DNA of 32,114 bases from Gammaproteobacteria bacterium (lineage in GTDB: Bacteria > Pseudomonadota > Gammaproteobacteria > GCA-001735895): contig JAOTTY010000009.1 in the NCBI GenBank assembly GCA_029864185.1, forward strand, positions 1 through 32,114, given 5' to 3'. Below, one piece after another: positions 23,552 to 31,000 of this stretch. The position numbers and the translations under genes were made by a program. Each line of letters begins with the position of its first letter. Position 1 is the first letter of the stretch. The notes below the pieces were generated by a model. That model made no database searches. It was not told where the DNA came from and worked only from the letters and a program-made list of their open reading frames with translations.

Positions 23552-24748
23552 TCAGTCTATGACGACCAGCCCGCGATGCACGTCGCACAGGCGCTCGCCG
23601 CCGCGGTCGGTCACGACAAAGGGCTCCGACACGGCGGCGCCAAACTTTTCCAGCCAGACGCCGGACTGAAAATGGAAACACATTCCGGTTTGCAGTTCGG
23701 TCTTGTCTCCGGGACGCAGGCTGGCCGTGCGCTCCCCCCAGTCGGGAGGAAAATTGAGGCCGATGGAATAACCGACACGGCTCTCCTTGCGATAACCGTT
23801 CCTGTTCAGCACCTTCTGCCAGACGGCCTCGACCGCCTCGCAGCTGACGCCGGGTCGCGCCACGCCGAGCGCGGCATCGACGCCTTCGACGATGACGCCG
23901 GCAAGGCGCTCGATTTCCACGGGCGGCTTGCCGAGGTGCATGGTTCGGGTCAATGGCGCATGGTAATGGCGGCGCGCGGCGCCGATTTCCATCACCACCA
24001 GCTCGTTGGCGGGCAGCGGCTCGTCGCTCCAGGTAAGATGCGGTGTGCTGGTCCCCTCGCCGACCTGTATCAACGGGCACAGGCTGGTGTAGTCGCCGAA
24101 CTTGTCCTCGAGGCCCAGTACCTGCGCCTCGTAAACGGCCGCGATAATCCGGTTTTGCGGGACGCCGGGTTCGAGCATGTCGATCACCCGGTTCATCGCC
24201 AGGCTGCAGATTTGGCCGGCTTCGCGCATGTAGGCCACCTCGGCATCGGACTTGATCAGCCTGACCCAGTTGACCAGTTCACGGTTGTCGGCGATGCGCG
24301 CATCCGGCAAACCATCGACGAGATGCCGATGCGCGCGCGCGGTGTAATAGTGGGCGTCGAGTTCTACCCCGATCGACGCATCGGCCCAACCGCGCTGCCT
24401 GATCAGAGCGCAAAGCTCGTCGTAGGGATGCGCGATGGGGTGGTGGACCAGGGGCTCGGAAAACGAAACGATGTTGTGCGCCGGCAGGTCGGTCGTGATA
24501 TGCGCCGATTTCGCATCCTGCGCGCGCCCGAACCAGATCGGTGTCGGCTCGTCGACATGAACCAGCAGGCATTGCGGCGTATAAAACGACCAGCCGTCGA
24601 AACCGCTCAGGTAACACATGTTGGCCGGATCCTGGCATAGGATCAGGTCGAAGCCGGCCTCACGCATGCGCGCCTTGACACGCGCCACCCGCGATTCATA
24701 TTCAGAGATGTCAAAAGGTTTCTGGTAAGGCACGGAACCCGGACTCAA
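23552..24748 (-). CDS. doeA: Creatinase/M24-fold hydrolase, ectoine hydrolase-like (DoeA/EutD)
   Basis: This 398-aa pita-bread-fold protein would open the ectoine ring to N-acetyl-diaminobutyrate. The N-domain contains NMCYLSGFDGWSFYTPQ. In the C-domain all five M24 metal-ligand positions appear changed: the first Asp is Glu254 (VVMEIGA), the second aligns with Pro265 (HAPLTRT), the His with Tyr327, a Glu with Gln361, and the last Glu is not in place. Metal-free chemistry is known for creatinase and EutD. EutD, as I recall, uses Glu255 covalently, and Glu254 lies at that position. GLNFPPDWGERTASLRPGD also recalls EutD/DoeA. The apparent start is TTG (24748), with a GTG five codons later; neither has a strong Shine-Dalgarno. 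It lies 18 bases after the aldehyde dehydrogenase. Confidence 0.75.
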   Translation of the reverse strand: MSPGSVPYQKPFDISEYESRVARVKARMREAGFDLILCQDPANMCYLSGFDGWSFYTPQCLLVHVDEPTPIWFGRAQDAKSAHITTDLPAHNIVSFSEPLVHHPIAHPYDELCALIRQRGWADASIGVELDAHYYTARAHRHLVDGLPDARIADNRELVNWVRLIKSDAEVAYMREAGQICSLAMNRVIDMLEPGVPQNRIIAAVYEAQVLGLEDKFGDYTSLCPLIQVGEGTSTPHLTWSDEPLPANELVVMEIGAARRHYHAPLTRTMHLGKPPVEIERLAGVIVEGVDAALGVARPGVSCEAVEAVWQKVLNRNGYRKESRVGYSIGLNFPPDWGERTASLRPGDKTELQTGMCFHFQSGVWLEKFGAAVSEPFVVTDRGGERLCDVHRGLVVID

Positions 24749-24766
24749 TCGGTGGAAGTTAAAAAT

Positions 24767-26263
24767 TCAGGCATAGTCGCGGCACACGTATTTTACCTCG
24801 GTAAACGCCTCCATTCCCTGGCGCGCACCCTCTCGCCCCAATCCCGACTGCTTCATCCCGCCGAAGGGTATCGGTGCGCCGGTCACCCTGGTGCGATTGA
24901 CGGCCACCATGCCGTACTGCAGGGCGCGGGTCAGCCGATAGATACGATGCGCATTTTCGGTGTGCACGTAGGCTACCAGCCCGTACTCGGTATCGTTGGC
25001 GCGACGCAGTGCCTCGTCTTCGTTATCGAATGGGGCGACTGCCGCCACGGGGCCGAAAGTCTCCTCCCTGAAAAGTAATGCGTCGGCAGAAACGTCGGCT
25101 AGCACCGTCGGCTGGAAAAACAATTCCCCCGCCGGGTGCCGCTGGCCACCGGTCAGAATACGGGCACCCTTCGCGACCGCGTCCCTGACATGCTCTACCT
25201 GTTTGGCCAGTGCCCCGGCGTTCATGAGAGGTCCGATGGCTGCATTGTCCAGGCCGTTGCCGACGCTGAGCGTCGCGGACCTATCGGCGAATTCCCGGCA
25301 AAACTCGTCGTAAACCGGACGCTCCACCAGAATCCGGTTGGCAGCCAGGCAATCCTGCCCCGAGGTAGCGAACTTGGCCGTTAACGCACAGTCGACCGCG
25401 TGCCCGAGGTTGGCATCGGCAAACACCAGGAACGGGGCGTGCCCGCCCAGTTCCATGACCATGCGTTTGATGGTATCGGCGCTCTGTCGAAACAGCAGGC
25501 GACCGACCTCGGTCGAACCGGTAAACGAAATAGCACGCACCAGTGGAGTATTCATCCATTCGGCAACGATCACCGGCGCGGTGCCCGGCAGGACGTTGAA
25601 GACACCTCTCGGAAAGCCGGCACGCTCGGCAATTCGCGCCAGTGCAAGCGCCGACAGCGGCGTTTCGGCGGAAGGGTGCGCGACGACGGTGCAGCCGGCC
25701 GCCAACGCCGCCGCCGCCTTGCGCGTCAGCATCGCGTGCGGAAAATTCCACGGCGTTATCAGGCCCGCGACGCCGAGCGGTTCACGCCAGACTTCGACCT
25801 CGGCGCCTTTCAGGTGCGAGGTCACGCCTTCGATGTTGGGACGCTTGGCTTCTTCGGAATAAAACTCGACGAAAGAGGCGCCATAATCGATCTCACCGCG
25901 CGATTCGTCCAGCGATTTACCCTGTTCCAGGGTCATCAACAGGGCGAGATCTTCCCTGCTTGCGAGGATCATGTCATTCCAGCGGCGCAGCACCCGCGCG
26001 CGTTCCTGTGGCAGCAAAAGCGACCATTCCCGGAAAGCGAGGTCGGCAGCCTCGACCGCGGCGCGGCTCTGGCCCGGGCCGATACTGGCCACCGACGCGA
26101 GCCGGCTGCCGTCCGCGGGATTGGTCACATCGAAGGTTTCGCTGCTTTCACCGTCGCACCACTCGCCATCGATGTAGGCGAGTTCACACAGCAGCTCCCG
26201 GTCTCTGAGCCGCTCGAGGAGCACATCCCGTGCCCTGGATGAAGAATCCCTGTTCATAACCAC
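24767..26263 (-). CDS. doeC: NAD(P)-dependent aldehyde dehydrogenase, semialdehyde type (DoeC-like)
   Basis: This enzyme has 498 aa and belongs to the succinate-semialdehyde dehydrogenase branch. Glu271 in MELGGHAP is the general base and Cys305 in SGQDCLAANR is the nucleophile. ITPWNFPHAM (169-178) and FTGSTEVGR (248-256) build the cofactor site. The lysine normally found in VVKPAxxTP, which contacts the adenosine ribose, is His196 here (VVAHPSAETP). In ectoine breakdown DoeC oxidises aspartate semialdehyde to aspartate, consistent with the adjacent aminotransferase. The first codon is GTG; an ATG two codons later (26257) may be the real start. Plain SSADH function in GABA use is the alternative. 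Confidence 0.78.
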   Translation of the reverse strand: MVMNRDSSSRARDVLLERLRDRELLCELAYIDGEWCDGESSETFDVTNPADGSRLASVASIGPGQSRAAVEAADLAFREWSLLLPQERARVLRRWNDMILASREDLALLMTLEQGKSLDESRGEIDYGASFVEFYSEEAKRPNIEGVTSHLKGAEVEVWREPLGVAGLITPWNFPHAMLTRKAAAALAAGCTVVAHPSAETPLSALALARIAERAGFPRGVFNVLPGTAPVIVAEWMNTPLVRAISFTGSTEVGRLLFRQSADTIKRMVMELGGHAPFLVFADANLGHAVDCALTAKFATSGQDCLAANRILVERPVYDEFCREFADRSATLSVGNGLDNAAIGPLMNAGALAKQVEHVRDAVAKGARILTGGQRHPAGELFFQPTVLADVSADALLFREETFGPVAAVAPFDNEDEALRRANDTEYGLVAYVHTENAHRIYRLTRALQYGMVAVNRTRVTGAPIPFGGMKQSGLGREGARQGMEAFTEVKYVCRDYA

Positions 26264-26304
26264 CAGACGCCTGTCCTGCGATTCACGCCAGCTCTATTTC
26301 CGAT

Positions 26305-26742
26305 CTAGACCACTAGTACCGGGCATTGCGCAAGGCTGGTCACCTTGTGCGAGACGCTGCCCAGCAGGTAACGGGTTGAATCGCTCATACCCCTGCTACC
26401 CATCACGATCAGGTCGATGTCGTGGTCTTCGCTGAACTTGACGATCATGCGCGATGGTCCACCTCCCATAAAAAATGAACGCACTTTCTCGACACCCTGC
26501 CCTTGCGCGTATTCCTTGCTCTTCTCGGCGACTTCCCTGGCATAGGCCTCGAGCGCCTCGTCGGTCGAGGCAGTCAACTCCTGGTTTACCATTGAAACCG
26601 AGGCTTTCCACAGGTTATGTTCGCGATAAACCGATAAAATCAGTAACTCGGCATCACACAGTTTCTGCAATTCGATGGCCTTATCAAGCGCCTGCTGGCC
26701 ACCCTGCGACCCGTCCACCGGCACCAGTATTTTTTTAAACAT
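26305..26742 (-). CDS. teaD: UspA-family ATP-binding protein (TeaD-like)
   Basis: This 145-aa universal stress protein has the ATP-binding signature G-x2-G-x9-G-S, spelled GSRGMSDSTRYLLGS in the last third. It is therefore of the nucleotide-binding type rather than the non-binding UspA type. It starts 12 bases after the large TRAP permease gene, with GGGAG before the ATG. The same position is occupied by TeaD in the Halomonas teaABCD cluster, where it modulates activity of the ectoine TRAP transporter. Regulation of the transporter by ATP status is inferred from that parallel. Confidence 0.85.
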   Translation of the reverse strand: MFKKILVPVDGSQGGQQALDKAIELQKLCDAELLILSVYREHNLWKASVSMVNQELTASTDEALEAYAREVAEKSKEYAQGQGVEKVRSFFMGGGPSRMIVKFSEDHDIDLIVMGSRGMSDSTRYLLGSVSHKVTSLAQCPVLVV

Positions 26743-26754
26743 TTCCGACTCCCG

Positions 26755-28041
26755 TCATTTGGCGAAGGCAACATCACGCAGGTACAGCGCGATCTGGGGA
26801 AAGAAAATCAACAATACCGCGACCAGCAGCAGGATAAACACGAAAGGTGGCGTACCCCGGATAACCTCCAGGTAGGGCACTTTGAAGACGGCGACCGCGG
26901 TAAATATATCGCAGCCGAAAGGCGGTGTCGCAGAGCCGATCGCCGCCTGCAACGTGATCAGCGTACCGACCAGAATCGGATCGAGCCCAGTGCTCTTGAT
27001 GGCCGGCGCGAAAATCGGCACCAGTATCAGGATCACGACGATTGGATCGACGAACATGCAACCGATGAAAAAGGCGATCGCGATAACGAACAGTACACCG
27101 GTCGGACCCATCTGGTCGATGCCGATGGCGCCGAGCAGTGCCTGAGGAATTTGCGCGAACGACAGCACCCAGGCGAAGGCCGCGCCGGCACCCACGAGTA
27201 TAAAGACCACGCCGGTAACCAGGCCGGTCGACTTCGCAATCGAGTAAAAGTCTTTTATCGTGATCGACCGGAATATGACGGTCTCGAGCAGCAGCGCGTA
27301 AAGCACGCTGACTGCGGCCGCCTCGGTTGGGCTGAAGATACCACCAAAGATACCGCCAACGATGATGACCGGAAAACCCAGCGGCCAGACCGCACGCCTG
27401 ATCGCGTCGAAACGCTCGCTCCAGCTTGCCGGTTCCTCGGTGGGCACCCTCTTGACGGTCGCGTAGATCATGCTGTAGATCGAGAACAGGGCGAGGATGA
27501 GTAGCCCGGGCCCTATTCCGGCGACGAACAGCTCCGGGATAGACGACTTCGAGACGACGCCGTAAATGATCATGCCGATACTGGGCGGGATCAGGAACGC
27601 AATGTCGCTGGAATTGACGATCAGCGCGAGGATGAAGGAGTCCTCGTAACCTCCCTTCTGCATGCGTGGACGCAACGGACTGCCGACAGCGACCACGGTC
27701 GCCTGGGTCGATCCCGACACCGCACCGAACAACGCGCAGGCAGACGAGGTGCTGACCGCGAGCCCACCCTTGATATGACGCACGAAGGCCATCACCATGT
27801 CGATCAGGCGATCGGCGGAATGGCCGCGCGTCATGATATCTGCGGCCAGGATGAACATCGGCACCGCAATCAGCGAGGCGGGCCGAATACCGCCGAGCAT
27901 CTGCTGCACCATGAACTCGGTTTTGCCGATATCACCGAACAGCGAAACGACCCCGATAAAGGCGCCGATGATGAGCGGAATCATCATCGGGAAACCGAGC
28001 AGCAGCAACACCAGCATTACCAGAAAGATTGCGATGGCCAT
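26755..28041 (-). CDS. teaC: TRAP transporter large permease, DctM/TeaC type
   Basis: This is the large membrane subunit of a tripartite ATP-independent periplasmic transporter, driven by a Na+ gradient in characterised systems. It has 428 aa with about 11-12 hydrophobic segments. Family landmarks are VPMFILAADIM, GAVSGSTQATVVAVGSPL and IPPSIGMIIYGVVS. The ATG at 28041 is used: GAGGTG precedes it and it lies two bases after the small-permease stop. The frame is open 44 codons upstream but overlaps the small permease gene and has no membrane character. It sits between the small permease and the UspA gene. Confidence 0.9.
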   Translation of the reverse strand: MAIAIFLVMLVLLLLGFPMMIPLIIGAFIGVVSLFGDIGKTEFMVQQMLGGIRPASLIAVPMFILAADIMTRGHSADRLIDMVMAFVRHIKGGLAVSTSSACALFGAVSGSTQATVVAVGSPLRPRMQKGGYEDSFILALIVNSSDIAFLIPPSIGMIIYGVVSKSSIPELFVAGIGPGLLILALFSIYSMIYATVKRVPTEEPASWSERFDAIRRAVWPLGFPVIIVGGIFGGIFSPTEAAAVSVLYALLLETVIFRSITIKDFYSIAKSTGLVTGVVFILVGAGAAFAWVLSFAQIPQALLGAIGIDQMGPTGVLFVIAIAFFIGCMFVDPIVVILILVPIFAPAIKSTGLDPILVGTLITLQAAIGSATPPFGCDIFTAVAVFKVPYLEVIRGTPPFVFILLLVAVLLIFFPQIALYLRDVAFAK

Positions 28042-28043
28042 GG

Positions 28044-28610
28044 CTACACCTCTATTTCCTGGGCTTCGTGCTCGTGCAGGTTGGTCGACAGGTAAATTTC
28101 CTTTTCGCGCAGGTTCTTGACCATCGTCAGCGCGTATTGCACACCGGTAACGAAAAACCCTACCGGCACCCACAGGTAGACCAGGTACACCGGCACGCCG
28201 AGAGCGGGCATAATTCGGCCCTTGGACTGGATGTTGAGAATGTACTCCACCGCGAACCAGGCCAGGAACAGCATGCAGAAGGCGGTGACCCCGGTAATTA
28301 TGGTCATAAGAATCTTGCGTGCCTTGTCCGGCATATGATCGTAAATTGCCGACATGCGAATATGACGGCCGTGCCTGGCCGCGTAGCCGACACCGGCAAA
28401 GGTCACCAGCAGGATAAACACGCTGTTGAGCTCCTCGGCGAATATGATCGAGTGATTGAAAACAAAACGACTGACCACGTTGACGATGGTGTTGACCGCC
28501 ATCAGGATCACGCCGGTCGCCATGATCAGTTCCTCTATTTTCGCGATCACCTGGTCGATCGCATCGAGGATCGATGCCACACCGCCGCGGTTGTTGCTGG
28601 TTTCGCTCAT
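28044..28610 (-). CDS. teaB: TRAP transporter small permease, DctQ/TeaB type
   Basis: This is a four-helix small membrane subunit of 188 aa. Helices lie roughly at residues 30-50, 65-85, 105-128 and 150-170. RHGRHIRMSAIYDHMP between helices 2 and 3 is a DctQ-family landmark (usually R-x2-H-I-R-V). A hydrophilic N-terminus of ~25 residues precedes helix 1. It is separated from the binding-protein gene by a 133-base gap with a strong stem-loop, and joins the large permease gene with two bases between stop and start. Confidence 0.87.
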   Translation of the reverse strand: MSETSNNRGGVASILDAIDQVIAKIEELIMATGVILMAVNTIVNVVSRFVFNHSIIFAEELNSVFILLVTFAGVGYAARHGRHIRMSAIYDHMPDKARKILMTIITGVTAFCMLFLAWFAVEYILNIQSKGRIMPALGVPVYLVYLWVPVGFFVTGVQYALTMVKNLREKEIYLSTNLHEHEAQEIEV

Positions 28611-28664
28611 AACATTACCCCGATCATGTATTGCGGTTAGCGTATTCGGCCGTGGAAAGCCCTT

Positions 28665-28697
28665 GCGGGGCCCTGTCCGAAATGGGCAGGGCCCCGC
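28665..28697 (-). promoter_or_regulatory. 14-bp intercistronic stem-loop between binding-protein and permease genes
   Basis: GCGGGGCCCTGTCC (28665-28678) pairs with GGGCAGGGCCCCGC (28684-28697), with one G-T wobble and a five-base loop. On the minus strand no T run follows. Between teaA and teaB it would stabilise the binding-protein message or cause partial termination. Either would give more binding protein than permease. Confidence 0.7.
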
Positions 28698-28749
28698 CAG
28701 GCGGGTGTTTAACAGATATCAGACCGGTCACATGGAACCAGTCGAAGAG

Positions 28750-29754
28750 CTATTTTCTGGCAGCCGCCAGGTCCTGCTTCATCTGCTCGATGATCTTGCG
28801 TCCACGCTCGCCGGCCTTCTCGATATAGGCTTGCTCGACCACCTTCGCGCGCTCCATGAACACGGCCCGCTCGGCATCGGTCAGCCGGTTGATCACCGCA
28901 TCCGGATTGGTATTCCTTATTTTCATCAGGCCGATCTCATCCATCTTTACCGCCGCGTCCAGAATGTAGTCCTGCGCGTGCGCGGCAGCATCCTGGATCA
29001 GTTTCTGATCGGCGGCGCTCAGGCCATCGTAGAAATCCGCGTTGGCCATCACCGCGGTGGTGTATTGCGCATGACCGGTATAGGTCAACACCGGCGCTAG
29101 ATTGTCGAGGTCGTAGGCCTCGATCCAGATCGCCGGATTTTCCTGGCCGTCGACCATGTTGGTTTTCAATGCGCCGATCAGTTCGCCCCAGGACATTGCA
29201 ATCGGCGACGCACCGAATGCCTTGTAGGTTTCCAGCAACAGCGGCGACGGCATGGTGCGAATCTTCATGCCCGTGAGTTCGTCGGGATTGCGAAACGGTT
29301 TCATCGTCGTGACCACCTGCTCACCCTCGGGAAAGACGGACAGCAGCTCCAGGCCGTGCTCACGATAGATTTCGTGGAACATTTCGTTGACCGCCTTGCC
29401 TTCCTTGAAGTACCTGCGCACTTCCTGGGGATCGGTGGGCTGCACGTAGGGCACCAGGAACGCTTCGGCTTCCGGGATCATCGCCCCGGTAAAGCCCGGC
29501 GACTGGTCGATAAACTGGATCAGTCCGGCAAGGGCCTGCTCCATCGCGTCGGCGGATTCGCCGAGAGCACCGACCGGGTAGATCTGGATGGTATGGTCCG
29601 AGTTCTGTTCGATGTAGGACTTGAACTGGGTCGCGTACATCCCCTGCGGATCGGTAAGACCCTCCTCCATGGCGTAGCGCCATTCGTCGGCTTGCACGAC
29701 GGTCGTCATGCCCAGGCCGAAAAGCAGGGCAAAAGCGGTTATTGATTTAAACAT
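28750..29754 (-). CDS. teaA: TRAP transporter substrate-binding protein, DctP family, ectoine-binding TeaA-like
   Basis: This is a periplasmic binding protein of 334 aa with a Sec signal ending at VVQA-DEW. It resembles TeaA along its length. Residues recalled as lining the TeaA ectoine pocket have counterparts: Glu31 (MEEG), Phe88 (SPGFTG), Arg166 (KIRTM), Trp189 (SWGEL), Trp210 (IWIEA), and Tyr231 where TeaA has Phe. Most of these keep a constant numbering offset of 22 to mature TeaA. This supports ectoine or 5-hydroxyectoine as ligand. GAGGAG precedes the ATG. It is the first gene of the seven-gene minus-strand run, divergent from the Lrp-type regulator, so it is likely induced by the osmolyte or a breakdown product. 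Confidence 0.82.
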   Translation of the reverse strand: MFKSITAFALLFGLGMTTVVQADEWRYAMEEGLTDPQGMYATQFKSYIEQNSDHTIQIYPVGALGESADAMEQALAGLIQFIDQSPGFTGAMIPEAEAFLVPYVQPTDPQEVRRYFKEGKAVNEMFHEIYREHGLELLSVFPEGEQVVTTMKPFRNPDELTGMKIRTMPSPLLLETYKAFGASPIAMSWGELIGALKTNMVDGQENPAIWIEAYDLDNLAPVLTYTGHAQYTTAVMANADFYDGLSAADQKLIQDAAAHAQDYILDAAVKMDEIGLMKIRNTNPDAVINRLTDAERAVFMERAKVVEQAYIEKAGERGRKIIEQMKQDLAAARK

Positions 29755-29966
29755 GATCTTCTCCTCGTTGGTTTTGTCTGATGTTGATTCGGATCGCTAT
29801 CGAACGTTATTTTTCCGTGATTGCCTGGACAATAGTCAGGCCAAACAACTGGGCTACGACGGGTTCACCAGCCGCTATGCAGCGTTTCCCGTCCGGTCTT
29901 TGTCCGCGATTGCCGGTAAACGGGGAAAGCTCAGACAAACCGGGCAAAAACCTCGACAACTCATTC

Positions 29967-29999
29967 TATTGAATTAATGTGCAATAATGCTGCGTATTG
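29967..29999. promoter_or_regulatory. Candidate Lrp/AsnC-type operator with three TATTG half-sites
   Basis: TATTG (29967-29971), CAATA (29982-29986) and TATTG (29995-29999) alternate in orientation with spacers of 10 and 8 bases. The middle copy overlaps a -10-like AATAAT (29983-29988), 40 bases before the regulator ATG. This fits autoregulation by an Lrp-family protein. The rest of this 273-base divergent region also holds a small GCCTG/CAGGC hairpin at 29823-29841. Confidence 0.45.
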
Positions 30000-30027
30000 A
30001 AAGCCACAAACGACGGATTTCTGCAAA

Positions 30028-30513
30028 ATGAGAGAAGACAGGGTCGATTCCAAGATCGACGCCATAGACAGACAATTATTGAAGCTATTGCAATGCGATG
30101 CACTGACCAGCACCGAGGCCCTGGGCGAAGCGGTTGGCCTGTCGGCGACCGCGGCCAAGCGTCGAGTCAATAAATTGCGCCAAAACGGTACCATCGTAAA
30201 GGATGTCTCGCTGGTCCAACCGGGTTGCCTCGGTTACGAGGTCTTCACGCTGGTACTGGTAGATCTCGAAAGGGATCGTCGGGATATCGTGCAGAACTTC
30301 AAGCGCGACATCGTCGACAATCCGCGCATCTTGCAGGCATTCTATACGACTGGCGACACCGATTTCGTGTTGCTCGTGGTATCGAAATCCCTGGGGGACT
30401 ACGAGAAATTCACCCAGTCTTTTTTCTGGGAGTCGCCTTATATAAAGAGTTTCAAGACCATGGTGATCATGGAAAACGTAAAGCTTGGTCTCGAGTTACC
30501 AATCGGCGAATAA
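30028..30513 (+). CDS. doeX: Lrp/AsnC-family transcriptional regulator (DoeX-like)
   Basis: This 161-aa protein has an N-terminal winged helix-turn-helix (residues ~10-62, LLKLLQCDALTSTEALGEAVGLSATAAKRRVNKL) and a C-terminal RAM ligand-sensing domain (~70-150). It is transcribed away from the TeaA-like gene. DoeX in Halomonas and AsnC-type regulators in EutABCDE clusters occupy similar positions and sense intermediates of ectoine breakdown. It probably controls the divergent uptake and breakdown genes through the half-sites found upstream. Its stop lies one base from the stop of a convergent XRE-type gene. Confidence 0.83.
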   Translation: MREDRVDSKIDAIDRQLLKLLQCDALTSTEALGEAVGLSATAAKRRVNKLRQNGTIVKDVSLVQPGCLGYEVFTLVLVDLERDRRDIVQNFKRDIVDNPRILQAFYTTGDTDFVLLVVSKSLGDYEKFTQSFFWESPYIKSFKTMVIMENVKLGLELPIGE

Positions 30514-30514
30514 A

Positions 30515-30856
30515 TCAGGACTTATCCTCTACCAGCAGGCCGAGCTCGTCCAAGCTGCGTTGCAAGTCCTTCATGATGGCGTTGACATCGCTCATTTTCT
30601 GTCGCAGCAATCCTTCGCCCGACTCATTCCTGCCATGGGCAGGTACCTGCTGGCTTCCCGCCAGCAACCACAGCAGAGGCACGTCGAGCAGGCTCGCGAT
30701 CATCTGCAGGCGGTTGGCGCGCGGGTCCTCCCTGCCGCTCTCCCATTTTTCTATCGTGCTACTCTTGACGCCAAGCCGGTTGGCCATCACCTTCTGGCTC
30801 ATACCGGACGCCTCGCGTGCATTTTTCAGGCGTTCGCCAAAAAGTACTTTTTCCAT
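30515..30856 (-). CDS. XRE-family helix-turn-helix regulator
   Basis: This small DNA-binding protein has 113 aa. The Cro/C1-type HTH covers residues ~8-62 (LKNAREASGMSQKVMANRLGV, then KSSTIEKWESGREDP). A C-terminal helical tail (MSDVNAIMKDLQRSLDELG) may mediate dimerisation. The ATG at 30856 is chosen because GAGGGAG precedes it by seven bases; the frame is open 42 codons further upstream without support. It is divergent from the NYN-domain gene across 144 bases, so it may regulate that gene and itself. Confidence 0.83.
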   Translation of the reverse strand: MEKVLFGERLKNAREASGMSQKVMANRLGVKSSTIEKWESGREDPRANRLQMIASLLDVPLLWLLAGSQQVPAHGRNESGEGLLRQKMSDVNAIMKDLQRSLDELGLLVEDKS

Positions 30857-30884
30857 GTTCTTGCTCCCTCGCAAATGCCTGCGC

Positions 30885-30913
30885 ACCCTAACAACTACCA
30901 ACCCGTTTTTCAA
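30885..30913 (-). promoter_or_regulatory. Weak candidate promoter of the XRE-type gene
   Basis: On the minus strand TTGAAA (30908-30913) is 17 bases from TAGGGT (30885-30890). The -35 is fair and the -10 is poor. It lies back to back with the better plus-strand promoter at 30932-30960. Confidence 0.3.
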
Positions 30914-30931
30914 CTCGGGCAGGAATAGGCT

Positions 30932-30960
30932 TTGACCGCGAATCCGGTTGTCGGTTAGAT
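30932..30960 (+). promoter_or_regulatory. Candidate sigma70 promoter of the NYN-domain gene
   Basis: TTGACC (30932-30937) and TTAGAT (30955-30960) are separated by exactly 17 bases, about 40 bases before the ATG at 31001. It lies in the divergent region shared with the XRE-type gene. Confidence 0.55.
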
Positions 30961-31000
30961 TGCGCGGATCGATAACCAACATTCCCCAGCGGAGAAAAAT

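Noticed and set aside
23552-24748. Xaa-Pro aminopeptidase or DMSP lyase DddP
   Set aside because: Both need the M24 metal site, whose ligands appear replaced here. The pattern and neighbours fit DoeA/EutD better.
22030-29754. Taurine uptake and breakdown (TauKLM, Tpa, Xsc)
   Set aside because: The class III aminotransferase and TRAP genes would fit, but there is no Xsc, the binding protein resembles TeaA, and the M24-fold enzyme has no place in taurine use.
29708-29977. Small plus-strand frame in the divergent regulator region
   Set aside because: It starts inside the signal-peptide region of the TeaA-like gene on the opposite strand and has no domain. The region is better explained as promoter DNA.
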